28,305 nucleotides of DNA, taken from NCBI GenBank assembly GCA_964605575.1, contig CAZSDG010000007.1, forward strand, positions 1 through 28,305, given 5' to 3'. Positions 14,875-22,812 of this stretch are shown piece after piece. How positions within the stretch are numbered: the stretch's first letter is position 1; each line of letters begins with the position of its first letter. The position numbers were made by a program, and so were the translations under genes. Source of the DNA: JAAZHN01 sp964605575. GTDB taxonomy: Bacteria; Bacillota_I; Bacilli_A; RF39; UBA660. Below the pieces are notes generated by a model. The model worked only from the letters and a program-made list of their open reading frames with translations, did not search any database and had not been told where the DNA came from.

Positions 14875-15412
14875 AATCATTTATAATATCATCACTCATA
14901 TCTTTATTATCAAAATATGTTTTTTCTTTAATTCCATGAATTTTTGCTACAATGTTTGATGGGAACTTGCGAACTAAAATATTCAACTTGCTAGTATATT
15001 TATTATAAAATGCTTTAGCTGATTCTATTTTTTCATCACTATTTTTTATTTTTTGGATTATTTCTTTAAAATTTTGATTATTTTGTAATGAAGAATAATC
15101 TTTTTTTATTTGTCTAATAACACTTATGCACTCAGTCGTTTTACGATCAAATTCAAAATTAGTTATTTTTTTATTTTTTAAGTCTCTTATTTCTTCAAAG
15201 GCAACATCGTTTATTTCAGTTTCAGAAACAATAATTTTTTCGGCAGAAATAACCAAATCATATCTTTCTCTTAGGGTATCATCTATGACACTTTCAGATT
15301 CATTTATACGAATAATGTTTCTTTGTAATCGATTATATAAAATAATATAAAAAATACCGATTAGGCCACCAATAACAACAATAATGCCGAGAATATAGAA
15401 AAATAATTCCAT
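14864..15412 (-). CDS. LemA family membrane protein
   Basis: LemA proteins have one N-terminal membrane helix and an extracytoplasmic or cytoplasmic helical bundle; their biochemical role is unknown. The 182-aa product has a hydrophobic helix at about 4-27, then YNRLQRNIIRINESESVIDDTLRERYDLV, the equivalent of the family's YN-L---------ID--L--RYDLIPNLV pattern. The end resembles LemA as well: ESAKAFYNKYTSKLNILVRKFPSNIVAKIHGIKEKTYFDNK. The ribosome site AAGGGTGAT lies 4 nt before the ATG on the minus strand. It is the only minus-strand gene in the window and is transcribed divergently from the 15527 gene. Confidence 0.87.
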   Translation of the reverse strand: MELFFYILGIIVVIGGLIGIFYIILYNRLQRNIIRINESESVIDDTLRERYDLVISAEKIIVSETEINDVAFEEIRDLKNKKITNFEFDRKTTECISVIRQIKKDYSSLQNNQNFKEIIQKIKNSDEKIESAKAFYNKYTSKLNILVRKFPSNIVAKIHGIKEKTYFDNKDMSDDIINDFKY

Positions 15413-15473
15413 TTAAATCACCCTTATTATTTATATATTAGCATAAATATAAGATAAATTGAAATAAAAGGAG

Positions 15474-15495
15474 TAATTAGTTTGACAACTAATTA
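15474..15495. promoter_or_regulatory. Perfect palindrome over the -35 box, probable operator
   Basis: TAATTAGTT and AACTAATTA are exact inverted 9-mers separated by TGAC. The palindrome covers the whole TTGACA box (15482-15487) of the promoter for the 15527 gene, the classic place for a repressor site. It lies about 60 bp upstream of the divergent lemA start. The binding protein is unknown. Confidence 0.6.
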
Positions 15496-15510
15496 TATTA
15501 ACTATATAAT
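15482..15510 (+). promoter_or_regulatory. Perfect-consensus sigma-A promoter of the 15527 gene
   Basis: TTGACA (15482-15487), exactly 17 bp, TATAAT (15505-15510). This is the only full 12/12 promoter in the window. The start would be near 15517, leaving about 10 nt of leader with GGTGAT at its very 5' end. Confidence 0.88.
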
Positions 15511-15526
15511 ATAATTGGTGATATAA

Positions 15527-16513
15527 ATGATAAACGATAGTAATCAAACTGAAGAAATGATTAGTCCATTTGAAAGTCCAAATTCAGGTTTGGATATTTT
15601 TGAAACGACAGTTCCTCCAGTAACAAGTAATCAATCTGTGGAAGGAAAAGTTCTTTCTGGTGTTATTGGTAGCATTGAAACCCCAAACGCTGAACCATCT
15701 TTAACTTTAGAATCAGCAGTTGTTTCAGAACCGGTCGCTTTAACAAGTGTAGAAAAGCCAGATGTAAAATTAGACTCAGATCAAGGCGGAGTTAACTTAG
15801 AATCAACAACAGAACAAAGTCAACTAGAAGAAACAATAGTTCCTGATTATTCATTCTTATCAGAATTTAGTGTGGAAAGTGAACCTATTGTTAACCAAAC
15901 TCAAGAACTAGTTGCAGAAGCACCAGTTGTTATGGAAACTCCAACTGTTGAAGAACCAGTTGTAGAAACGCCTCCTGTTATGGAAATCCCAACTGTTGAA
16001 GAACTGGCAGTAGAAGCCCCAATTGTTATGGAAACTCCAACTGTTGAAGAACCAACTGTTACTCAGGCACCGGTTGAACCGTCTGATGATCAAACAGTTG
16101 AGGCAGAAGAGGCTAAATTAAACGAAATCTTAAAAGGTTTAGATGAAGAAAAAAGAATGCTAACTACAAAGGTTGCTGAAATTGGTGCCCAAACTATGGA
16201 AACTCAAGCAACAGCTGAAGCACTGGAAGAATCTGTTAAAAAACAAGCAAATCAAATAAAAGTTAAAGCAATAAATATTAAAACAAGGGCAGTTAGAAAA
16301 ATGGAAGCAGATATTAATAAATTGAAACTGCAAGTTGATGAGGCTAGAAAAAGACACGAAGAAATTTCAAGCAGGAAACTAGCTTTAGTTGAACAACAAA
16401 AGAAAAATGCTGAAATGCTAGTTAGATTAGAAGAAGCAGAAAAAAGAGTTGCTCAAGATAGTGAATTTACTGAAGAAGTTGGTCAAGCAAAATCATATTC
16501 AAATGCCGCATAG
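15527..16513 (+). CDS. Hypothetical protein with Pro/Glu/Val repeats and a C-terminal coiled coil
   Basis: I do not recognise a family. The 328-aa protein has no signal peptide or membrane segment. Residues 1-128 are low-complexity, rich in Ser/Thr/Glu/Val and probably disordered. Residues 129-182 hold about three 16-residue repeats around the core VMETPTVEEP. From about 190 to 320 lies a long Lys/Glu/Ala helix rich in heptads (EEAKLNEILKGLDEEKRMLTTK ... LVRLEEAEKRVAQ), probably a coiled coil. The start ATG 15527 follows GGTGAT by 4 nt. It is a single-gene unit with the strongest promoter in the window and an operator-like palindrome, so it may be abundant and regulated. A scaffold or cell-envelope-associated cytosolic protein is possible, but that is a guess. 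Confidence 0.8.
   Translation: MINDSNQTEEMISPFESPNSGLDIFETTVPPVTSNQSVEGKVLSGVIGSIETPNAEPSLTLESAVVSEPVALTSVEKPDVKLDSDQGGVNLESTTEQSQLEETIVPDYSFLSEFSVESEPIVNQTQELVAEAPVVMETPTVEEPVVETPPVMEIPTVEELAVEAPIVMETPTVEEPTVTQAPVEPSDDQTVEAEEAKLNEILKGLDEEKRMLTTKVAEIGAQTMETQATAEALEESVKKQANQIKVKAINIKTRAVRKMEADINKLKLQVDEARKRHEEISSRKLALVEQQKKNAEMLVRLEEAEKRVAQDSEFTEEVGQAKSYSNAA
15911..16072 (+). repeat. Three-copy 48-bp in-frame tandem repeat
   Basis: GTTATGGAAA-type units begin at 15929, 15977 and 16025, exactly 48 bp (16 codons) apart, with a partial fourth copy after 16066. Copies 1 and 3 are nearly identical; copy 2 differs at several codons. The repeat encodes the PTVEEP segments of the host gene. Confidence 0.85.
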
Positions 16514-16523
16514 GCATTTTTTT
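16501..16523 (+). terminator. Intrinsic terminator of the 15527 gene
   Basis: AAATGCC pairs with GGCATTT (16501-16507 with 16513-16519) over a 5-nt loop, followed by T to 16523. The stop codon TAG (16511-16513) is in the loop and first base of the 3' arm. Confidence 0.85.
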
Positions 16524-16585
16524 ATGGCAAATTAATGTTAACTAGCTTGATTATAAATGACAAACAATATTATTTTTGCTAAACT

Positions 16586-16591
16586 TATAAT
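16586..16591 (+). promoter_or_regulatory. -10 element upstream of the nucleoside kinase gene
   Basis: A perfect TATAAT with no good -35 at the right distance. It ends 15 nt before ATG 16607, again predicting a leader shorter than 10 nt, although AGGG (16599-16602) would be near the 5' end. Confidence 0.4.
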
Positions 16592-16606
16592 AGATATGAG
16601 GGTAGT

Positions 16607-18277
16607 ATGAATAATCAGGTTAAAATAAAATATGAAAATGGTCAAGAAGAATTCCACCAACAAGGTGTAAGTTTTTTTGAACTTAGTAAAATATATCAAA
16701 GTAATATGATAAATCCGATAATTGCTGCTAAAGTAAATAACGTTTGTTTTCGATTAGAGGATAAAATATTTCAGGATTCAGAAGTTAAATTTATTGATTA
16801 TAATGATCTTGAGGGTCACGCTATGTATAAATCTGGTCTTAAATTTGTTCTATACGTTGCTTTAAAAGAATTATATGGTAAGAAAGCCGACGTAATGTTT
16901 TATAATTCAATTGATAAAGGGATTTATACAAAGATAATTGCTAATGGCGATGTTAATGAAGAATTTATTGCAAAGTTAAAAAATAAAATGCTTGAAATTA
17001 TTGAAAAAGATTTGCCATTTACAAAGCAAATGATTAGAAATGCAGATGCTATTCAATATTACAATACCGTTGATGAAATTGAAAAGGCAATAAATATTGA
17101 AAATGCAACAAATGAAATTGTAACGTTGTATAAATTGATGAAATATTATAATTATTTTTATACAAATATGCCGTCATCTACTGGTGTATTAACTAAGTTT
17201 GAGTTATCTATACTTGATTCAGAACACCTGATATTAAGATATCCAACGCCAAGAAGTAACGAAACGGTGCCTGAATATAATCATTATGATAAAACCTTAG
17301 AGGCATTTGAAACATATCGTGATTGGCTTGAAAGAATAAGAGTACCATACGTAGCTAATTTAAATAAAATTGTAGCAGATTGTCAGGAAAGAGACTTCAT
17401 ATTAATGAATCATATTATTTCTGAAAATCAATTTTTCAAAATAGCCAGTAGAATTGCTGAAAAAAGCTCTAAAAGTAAGGTGAAAGCAGTATTTATTGCT
17501 GGCCCATCTAGTTCGGGAAAAACAACAAGTGCTAGAAAAATGGCAGTTCAATTAAAAGCTTTTGGTTTAAATCCATTTGTAATTTCTGCTGATGACTTTT
17601 ATAAAGAACGTAATGAAAGTCCAGTTCTTCCCAATGGAAAATTCGATTTTGAATCAGTTGATGCTTTAGATTTAGAGTTAATGGATAAAACATTAGGTAA
17701 ATTGATCAACTATGAAGAAGTATTATTACCAACATTTAATTTCTTTACTGGGATGAAAGAATATAAAAATGAACCAGTAAAATTAAAAGAGGACGATATT
17801 ATTATTTTTGAAGGATTACATTGTATGAATAATCGTATTACTGATATGATTCCTAAAGAAAATCAATATAAAATATATATTAGTCCATTTCCTGGGTTGA
17901 ACATTGACCGTCATAACTATATATCATCAGTTGATTTAAGATTGATTAGAAGAATGGTTAGAGACAATGTATATCGTGGTTATCCGGTTGAAAAAACAAT
18001 AGCAATGTGGCAAGATGTAAGAGAAGGTGAAGAAAAATATGTTTTCCCTTATCAAAATCAAGCTGATGATATATTAAATACATCTTTAGTTTATGAAATA
18101 GGTGTATTAAGAGTATTTGCTGAACCATTATTAAGTTCAGTTCCAGTAAGCTCAAGCTATTATCAAGAAGCTAGAAGATTACTTGGATTTTTAAGAGGCT
18201 TTTTTCCAATATCTCCTGAGTATGTATCTAGAGATACTGTATTAAGAGAGTTTATTGGAGATAGTATATTCCATTAA
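16607..18277 (+). CDS. Nucleoside (uridine-type) kinase with N-terminal TGS/threonyl-tRNA-synthetase-like domains
   Basis: This fused architecture is widespread in Bacillota and is annotated as nucleoside kinase. Residues 1-65 form a TGS-like domain (VKIKYENGQEEFHQQGVSFFELSK). Residues about 66-190 resemble the second, editing-type domain of threonyl-tRNA synthetase (EGHAMYKSGLKFVLYVALKELYG). From about 285 a uridine-kinase/PRK P-loop domain begins with AGPSSSGKTTSARKMA (P-loop 299-307), followed by ISADDFYKER, GKFDFESVDALD and IIFEGLHCMN. Length is 556 aa. The expected reaction is ATP-dependent phosphorylation of a nucleoside; the specific substrate and the role of the TGS part are unknown. 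It lies 16 nt before gap with no terminator, so the two are probably co-transcribed. Confidence 0.88.
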   Translation: MNNQVKIKYENGQEEFHQQGVSFFELSKIYQSNMINPIIAAKVNNVCFRLEDKIFQDSEVKFIDYNDLEGHAMYKSGLKFVLYVALKELYGKKADVMFYNSIDKGIYTKIIANGDVNEEFIAKLKNKMLEIIEKDLPFTKQMIRNADAIQYYNTVDEIEKAINIENATNEIVTLYKLMKYYNYFYTNMPSSTGVLTKFELSILDSEHLILRYPTPRSNETVPEYNHYDKTLEAFETYRDWLERIRVPYVANLNKIVADCQERDFILMNHIISENQFFKIASRIAEKSSKSKVKAVFIAGPSSSGKTTSARKMAVQLKAFGLNPFVISADDFYKERNESPVLPNGKFDFESVDALDLELMDKTLGKLINYEEVLLPTFNFFTGMKEYKNEPVKLKEDDIIIFEGLHCMNNRITDMIPKENQYKIYISPFPGLNIDRHNYISSVDLRLIRRMVRDNVYRGYPVEKTIAMWQDVREGEEKYVFPYQNQADDILNTSLVYEIGVLRVFAEPLLSSVPVSSSYYQEARRLLGFLRGFFPISPEYVSRDTVLREFIGDSIFH

Positions 18278-18293
18278 AAGAAAGGAAGATTTT

Positions 18294-19295
18294 ATGAAAA
18301 AAGTAGCAATTAATGGATTTGGTAGAATAGGAAGATTAGCGTTCAGAGAATTATCTGATAGAGAGGACTATGAAGTAGTTGCAATCAATGATTTAACCGA
18401 TGCAGAAACATTATCTTATTTATTAAAATATGATACAAACCACCGTACATTTCATCCAGAGCTAATAAGTAATGATGCAGAATATTTATATTTTGGTAAT
18501 AAAAGAATAAAAATATATGCGGAAAAGGATGCATCATTATTGCCTTGGGGTGAACTAGGAATAGATGTAGTCTTGGAGTGTTCTGGGCATTATACATCAT
18601 TAGATAAAGCAATGGCACATATAAATGCAGGGGCGAAAAAAGTGCTTATTTCAGCACCAGCAAAAGGGGACTTAGAAACAGTAGTTTTTGGTGTTAATGA
18701 TGATATTTTAGATGGATCAGAACAAGTTGTTTCAGCAGCTAGTTGTACAACAAATTGTTTAGCGCCAGTTTTAAAAGTAATTGAGGATAATATTGGAATT
18801 GTTAAAGGTTTCATGACAACTATTCATGCTTACACGAATGATCAAGCAACGCTTGATGTTCCACATAACAAAGGAATAAATTCGAGAAGAGGAAGAGCTT
18901 GTGCAATGAACATTGTTCCAGCATCTACTGGAGCAGCAAGTGCGATTGGTTTAGTTATTCCTTCATTAAAAGGTAAGTTAGATGGAATGGCCTTTAGAGT
19001 CCCTGTAAGTGACGGATCAGTAGTTGATATAACTATGGAACTAAAAAGAAATACTTCGGTTGAAGAGTTAAATAAATTATTTGAAAATAATCAAAATGAA
19101 ACATTAAAATTTACTATGGATCCAATTGTTTCGAGTGATATTATCGGCAGTAGAGTTGGAGCTCTAATTGACGGTCAATCAACAAGCGTAATTGAGGCAG
19201 ACGGGAAACAACTTGTAAAAGTAGTTGCCTGGTATGACAATGAAATGGGTTATACAGTTCAAATGATTAGAACGTTTGATAAATTAATGAAATAG
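18294..19295 (+). CDS. gap: Glyceraldehyde-3-phosphate dehydrogenase
   Basis: Glycolytic enzyme that oxidises and phosphorylates glyceraldehyde-3-phosphate. The 333-aa product begins MKKVAINGFGRIGR (Rossmann NAD site), has INDLTDAETLSYLLKYDTNH, the catalytic SAASCTTNCLAP with Cys 151, TTIHAYTNDQ with the catalytic His, the phosphate-site RRGRACAMNIVPASTGAA, and WYDNEMGYT. ATG 18294 is chosen because AAAGGAAG precedes it and the family starts there; an upstream in-frame ATG at 18255 lies inside the kinase gene. The DLTD segment after the second beta strand is like that of NAD-dependent GapA. A terminator overlaps its stop codon. Confidence 0.98.
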   Translation: MKKVAINGFGRIGRLAFRELSDREDYEVVAINDLTDAETLSYLLKYDTNHRTFHPELISNDAEYLYFGNKRIKIYAEKDASLLPWGELGIDVVLECSGHYTSLDKAMAHINAGAKKVLISAPAKGDLETVVFGVNDDILDGSEQVVSAASCTTNCLAPVLKVIEDNIGIVKGFMTTIHAYTNDQATLDVPHNKGINSRRGRACAMNIVPASTGAASAIGLVIPSLKGKLDGMAFRVPVSDGSVVDITMELKRNTSVEELNKLFENNQNETLKFTMDPIVSSDIIGSRVGALIDGQSTSVIEADGKQLVKVVAWYDNEMGYTVQMIRTFDKLMK

Positions 19296-19312
19296 GTGGA
19301 AACACCTTTTTT
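19294..19312 (+). terminator. Intrinsic terminator of gap
   Basis: AGGTG-GAAA-CACCT, a 5-bp stem with a GNRA loop, followed by a T run (19307-19312). The stem begins within the TAG stop codon (19293-19295). Short but GC-rich for this genome. Confidence 0.75.
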
Positions 19313-19313
19313 A

Positions 19314-19341
19314 TTGCATTAAATATATTCGAATGTATAAT
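19314..19341 (+). promoter_or_regulatory. Promoter of the multi-Myb gene
   Basis: Perfect TATAAT at 19336-19341 with a modest TTGCAT (19314-19319) 16 bp upstream. The leader is about 55 nt and carries GGTGAT 3 nt before the ATG. Confidence 0.55.
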
Positions 19342-19403
19342 ATAGGTGTTACAAAAAAGAAGCAAACAAATTATAAATATGTTAAAAGGGTTTTGGTGAT
19401 AAA

Positions 19404-20876
19404 ATGTCGCAGAAATTTAGAAAATGGACAGACGAAGATGTAGAGATATTAAGAGAACTTTGGGGCAATGAAAGTATTGATACTATTTCCAAAAAACTAA
19501 AAAGATCAATTAATGCAATAAAGATTAAAGCCTCAAAATTAAATCTTGGTTCAATGAAATCAAACAATTTATTAGATATAACAATAAGCGATATTTCTAA
19601 GCTTTTTGACGTTGGCAGGTCAACTATTTTAGGAAGATGGCAAAAACAAGGTTTGGAAATAACAAAAAAATATGTTTCAGAAAAAAGTTTTTATTATTGT
19701 GTTGATCAAGAAAAACTTCTGAAATTTTTAAAGAATAACCAAAATATCTGGGATAGTAAAAAGCTGGAAAGATTTGCTTTAGGTACAGAACCAAAGTGGT
19801 TAGTTGAAAAAAGAAAATCTGATTATGAAAGCTTTGTTCCAGAAATTACTACCTGGACTAAAGAAGAACTTGAAATAGCAAAAAAAATGATTACTGGAAA
19901 TTATACAGCCGAAGAAATTGCAATATTTTTACAAAAAAGTAAAAAAGGAACATTGCAAAAACTAAGAAAATTAGGTTATGCTTATTCATCAAAAGTATAT
20001 TGGCGGGAATGGGAATTAACATATCTGACTGAAAATTGTGAAAAAATAACACTAGCAGAAATGGCAAAAGAATTAAGAAGAACCGAAAGAGCTGTAGCAA
20101 ATAAAATTCGGAGAATGGGTCTTAAATATACTCCGCAAAAACAATGGACACAAAAAGAAATAGACTATTTAAAACTCAATTATGGAAAAATGTCCAAAAA
20201 ACTAATTTGTGAAAATATTAATCGTAGTATTAAGGCAGTAAATAATAAAGTTAGAGAATTAGGAATATCAATAGTAATTTGGAACGAGGAAGAGGTTAAA
20301 TATCTAATGGAAAATTATGATAAATTACCAATTTCTGAAATAGCTAATTATTTACAAAAAAGTACCAACACTATTGTTAGAAAAGCTAAAAAAATGGGAA
20401 TTAGTTTTAGTAAAAGCTGGAAGTCAGAAGAAATAGAATATCTAATGGTTAATTATGGAAAAATATCGACAGCTATGATGGCAAAACATCTTAACAGAAG
20501 CGCAGCGGCAATCGGGATAAAAGCTAGAAGTTTGGGTTTGTTTGCAGAATCAAAAAAATGGAGTGAAACAGAATTAAACTATTTAATCGAGCATTACGGT
20601 AAAAAAACAAGTAGAGAAATTGGAATTCATCTTGGGCGAACTAGAGATGCTGTAATAAAAAAAGCGGGTGAAGTTGGCTTAAAATATATGAAAAGAAAGC
20701 CATGGAGCAAAGAAGAAGAACAATATTTATTAGAGCTTAGTGATGTTTGTTGTATAGATGAAATAGCCAAAATATTAAATAGAACGCCAAATTCGATACG
20801 CAAGAAACTTGAAAAATTGGCTGTTGATTCAAAAGTAATTCACAGTCAATTAACACTAAAAAAGTCTAATTCTTGA
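19404..20876 (+). CDS. Multi-repeat Myb/SANT-like HTH protein (eight units), probable DNA-binding protein
   Basis: The 490-aa protein is made of about eight Myb/SANT-like units, each beginning with Trp, an acidic first helix and ending in a basic recognition helix (pattern W-x-E-E-x-x-Y-L ... Y-G-K ... I-A-x-x-L-x-R-x-x-x-A-I-x-x-K-x-x-x-L-G-L). The leading Trp residues are 8, 151, 200, 248, 293, 339, 386 and 434, so the last seven units repeat every 45-49 residues. Between units 1 and 2 (about 57-120) sits a different HTH-like part: ISDISKLFDVGRSTILGRW then a possible wing. There is no membrane segment, nuclease or recombinase motif that I can see. Specific DNA binding by several units at once is inferred. 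It has its own promoter between gap and pgk. Start ATG 19404 follows GGTGATAAA. No recognised gene symbol. Confidence 0.82.
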   Translation: MSQKFRKWTDEDVEILRELWGNESIDTISKKLKRSINAIKIKASKLNLGSMKSNNLLDITISDISKLFDVGRSTILGRWQKQGLEITKKYVSEKSFYYCVDQEKLLKFLKNNQNIWDSKKLERFALGTEPKWLVEKRKSDYESFVPEITTWTKEELEIAKKMITGNYTAEEIAIFLQKSKKGTLQKLRKLGYAYSSKVYWREWELTYLTENCEKITLAEMAKELRRTERAVANKIRRMGLKYTPQKQWTQKEIDYLKLNYGKMSKKLICENINRSIKAVNNKVRELGISIVIWNEEEVKYLMENYDKLPISEIANYLQKSTNTIVRKAKKMGISFSKSWKSEEIEYLMVNYGKISTAMMAKHLNRSAAAIGIKARSLGLFAESKKWSETELNYLIEHYGKKTSREIGIHLGRTRDAVIKKAGEVGLKYMKRKPWSKEEEQYLLELSDVCCIDEIAKILNRTPNSIRKKLEKLAVDSKVIHSQLTLKKSNS

Positions 20877-20901
20877 ATCGAGCTAAAAACTAGGTTATAA
20901 T
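20873..20901 (+). promoter_or_regulatory. Promoter of pgk-tpiA
   Basis: TTGAAT (20873-20878), 17 bp, TATAAT (20896-20901). The -35 overlaps the TGA stop (20874-20876) of the multi-Myb gene, so the two genes are packed end to start. No separate terminator lies between them. Confidence 0.7.
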
Positions 20902-20925
20902 TTTAATATAAGGAGAATAGAGATA

Positions 20926-22089
20926 ATGAAAAATATTGAATCGTTAAATTTGAGCAATAAAAAGGTAATAATGCGTTGTGACTTTAATGTAACTATTAAA
21001 GATGGAAAAATACTTGATGATACAAAGATAGTCAAAACACTAAAAACAATTAATTATTTACTTGATAATAATTGTTCAATAATAATGTTGTCACATTTCG
21101 GTAAAGTTAAAGATGAAGAAAGTAAAAGTAAAAACACTTTAAAACCCGTTGCAGAACACTTAAGTAATTTATTAAATAAGGAAGTTGTTTTTGTAAATAC
21201 TACGAGGAGTGAAGATTTAACAAATAAGTGTGCAAATCTACAATCGGGTCAACTATTACTTGTGGAAAACACAAGGTTTGAAGATGTCCCTAATAAATTA
21301 GAAAGTGGAAATGATCAAGAATTAGCTAAGTACTGGGCTTCTTTAGGTGAAGTATTTGTTAATGACGCATTTGGGTCATCGCATCGTGCTCATGCTTCTG
21401 TCTGTGGTATTGCTAACTATTTACCGGCTGTTAATGGCTTTATTGTTGAAGAAGAGGTTGAAAGTCTAAGTAAGTTAATTATCAATCCAGAAAGACCGTT
21501 TACAGTAGTTATGGGAGGTGCGAAAGTTGATGATAAAATTGATTTAATTAAATCGTTAATCCCTAAATGTGATTACTTAATTACAGGTGGTGGTATTGCT
21601 AATACATTTTTATTGGCAAAGGGCTATGAAATTGGACAATCACTTGCTAATGCTGAATTAGTTGAAGAAGTAAAAAACATATTAAATAATTATTCTGAAA
21701 AAATTATTTTACCATTAGATGTTGTGGTTGGAAAAAGCGAATCTAATTATTGGGCTAATAAAGAATTAGATAATATTGCAAGTGATGAATTAATATATGA
21801 TGTTAGTCAAAAAACAATATCTAATATTAAAGATATCGTTAATAAATCAAAAACAATTTTTGTTAATGGAACCGTAGGTTTATATGAAAATGAACTCTTT
21901 GCTAATGGAACGAAGCAAGTTTTAGAAGCTATTGGTAATTCGGAAGCAATTTCTATTGCAGCTGGCGGCGATTCAGTAAGTGCTGTTAATCATTTTAATT
22001 TAACAGATAAATTTAACTTTTTATCAACTGGCGGCGGAGCATCGTTAGAGTTTATTATTGATGGTGATTTACCTGGAATAGTTAAGTAG
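20926..22089 (+). CDS. pgk: Phosphoglycerate kinase
   Basis: PGK transfers phosphate from 1,3-bisphosphoglycerate to ADP. The 387-aa protein has RCDFNVTIKDGKILDDTKI (usual RVDFNVPL), LSHFGKVKDE (usual LSHLGRPKG), LLVENTRFED, VNDAFGSSHRAHAS, the ADP-site GGAKVDDKI, LPLDVVVG, AAGGDSVSAV and STGGGASLEF. The usual WNGPMGVFE motif reads VNGTVGLYE here (residues 313-321). The fold signatures are complete, but several near-invariant positions are altered. AAGGAG precedes ATG 20926. It is followed 6 nt later by tpiA. Confidence 0.95.
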   Translation: MKNIESLNLSNKKVIMRCDFNVTIKDGKILDDTKIVKTLKTINYLLDNNCSIIMLSHFGKVKDEESKSKNTLKPVAEHLSNLLNKEVVFVNTTRSEDLTNKCANLQSGQLLLVENTRFEDVPNKLESGNDQELAKYWASLGEVFVNDAFGSSHRAHASVCGIANYLPAVNGFIVEEEVESLSKLIINPERPFTVVMGGAKVDDKIDLIKSLIPKCDYLITGGGIANTFLLAKGYEIGQSLANAELVEEVKNILNNYSEKIILPLDVVVGKSESNYWANKELDNIASDELIYDVSQKTISNIKDIVNKSKTIFVNGTVGLYENELFANGTKQVLEAIGNSEAISIAAGGDSVSAVNHFNLTDKFNFLSTGGGASLEFIIDGDLPGIVK

Positions 22090-22095
22090 GTAAAT

Positions 22096-22812
22096 ATGAT
22101 AATTGTTGGTAATCTAAAAATGAATCAAAGTCTTTCTGAGGCAATAGAATATGAGAAAAAATTAGTTCATAGTGAAATAATTATATGTCCTTCCTATCCA
22201 TATTTATCATTATTTAAACAAAATGGTTATAAATTATGTGCCCAAAATGTTAGTGGATTTAACAATGGTCCCTATACGGGCGAAGTAAGCGCTAGTCAGA
22301 TCAAATCGTTGGATGTCGATTATGTATTGATTGGGCACTCAGAAAGAAGACACGTCTTTAATGAAACCCAAACAACAATTAATGATAAAATCAATAAAGC
22401 ATTAGAAAATGAATTGAATATTGTTTATTGTATTGGTGAAACGTATGAACAAAAAAATAATGATAAGACGTTCTCTATATTGGAAGAACAAATAAAAAGT
22501 GTTTTTGATCAAGTTAATTTAAAAGATATCAAACATATTGTTATTGGTTATGAACCAGTTTGGGCAATTAGTGATGGGATAAACCCAGGATTAACACCAA
22601 CTATTGAAGAAATTAATAAAGTTAATGAATTTATTAAAATTTATATTCAAAATAACTATAATTCCAATATTAAAGTTTTATATGGCGGTAGTGTTAATCT
22701 TAATAATATTAAAGAGTTACTCAATCTTAAAAACAATGATGGTTTCCTAATTGGTGGGGCATCTAAAAATGTAGATGATTTACTAAAAATTAATGAAATA
22801 TGTAAACAGTAA
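22096..22812 (+). CDS. tpiA: Triosephosphate isomerase
   Basis: TIM-barrel enzyme that interconverts DHAP and glyceraldehyde-3-phosphate. The 238-aa product starts MIIVGNLKMN (usual GNWKMN) with catalytic Lys 8, and has IGHSERR with electrophile His 81, IGYEPVWAI with catalytic Glu 153, loop 6 immediately after it, VLYGGSVN and GFLIGGAS for phosphate binding. It is about 12 residues shorter than most bacterial TIMs. Only a weak GTAGGT precedes the ATG, and translation is probably coupled to pgk. The stop codon is inside the terminator stem. Confidence 0.97.
   Translation: MIIVGNLKMNQSLSEAIEYEKKLVHSEIIICPSYPYLSLFKQNGYKLCAQNVSGFNNGPYTGEVSASQIKSLDVDYVLIGHSERRHVFNETQTTINDKINKALENELNIVYCIGETYEQKNNDKTFSILEEQIKSVFDQVNLKDIKHIVIGYEPVWAISDGINPGLTPTIEEINKVNEFIKIYIQNNYNSNIKVLYGGSVNLNNIKELLNLKNNDGFLIGGASKNVDDLLKINEICKQ

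Noticed and set aside
15911..16072. Possible CRISPR or intergenic repeat array
   Set aside because: The units are direct in-frame tandem copies of 48 bp with no spacers, translated as protein repeats in a long ORF.
15908..16357. Minus-strand open frames rich in Asn/Phe/Ser opposite the 15527 gene
   Set aside because: Mirror frames of the Glu/Val/Pro repeats and Lys/Glu coiled coil, with no ribosome site or promoter.
18861..18874. Short palindrome-like TGTTCCACATAACA as a parS site
   Set aside because: It lies inside gap, is 14 bp and lacks the CACGTG core of parS.
19404..20876. Multi-Myb protein as eukaryotic contamination or a transposase
   Set aside because: Base composition, start signal and promoter match the neighbours, it is intronless between bacterial genes, and no catalytic DDE, Ser or Tyr recombinase motif or flanking inverted repeats are seen.
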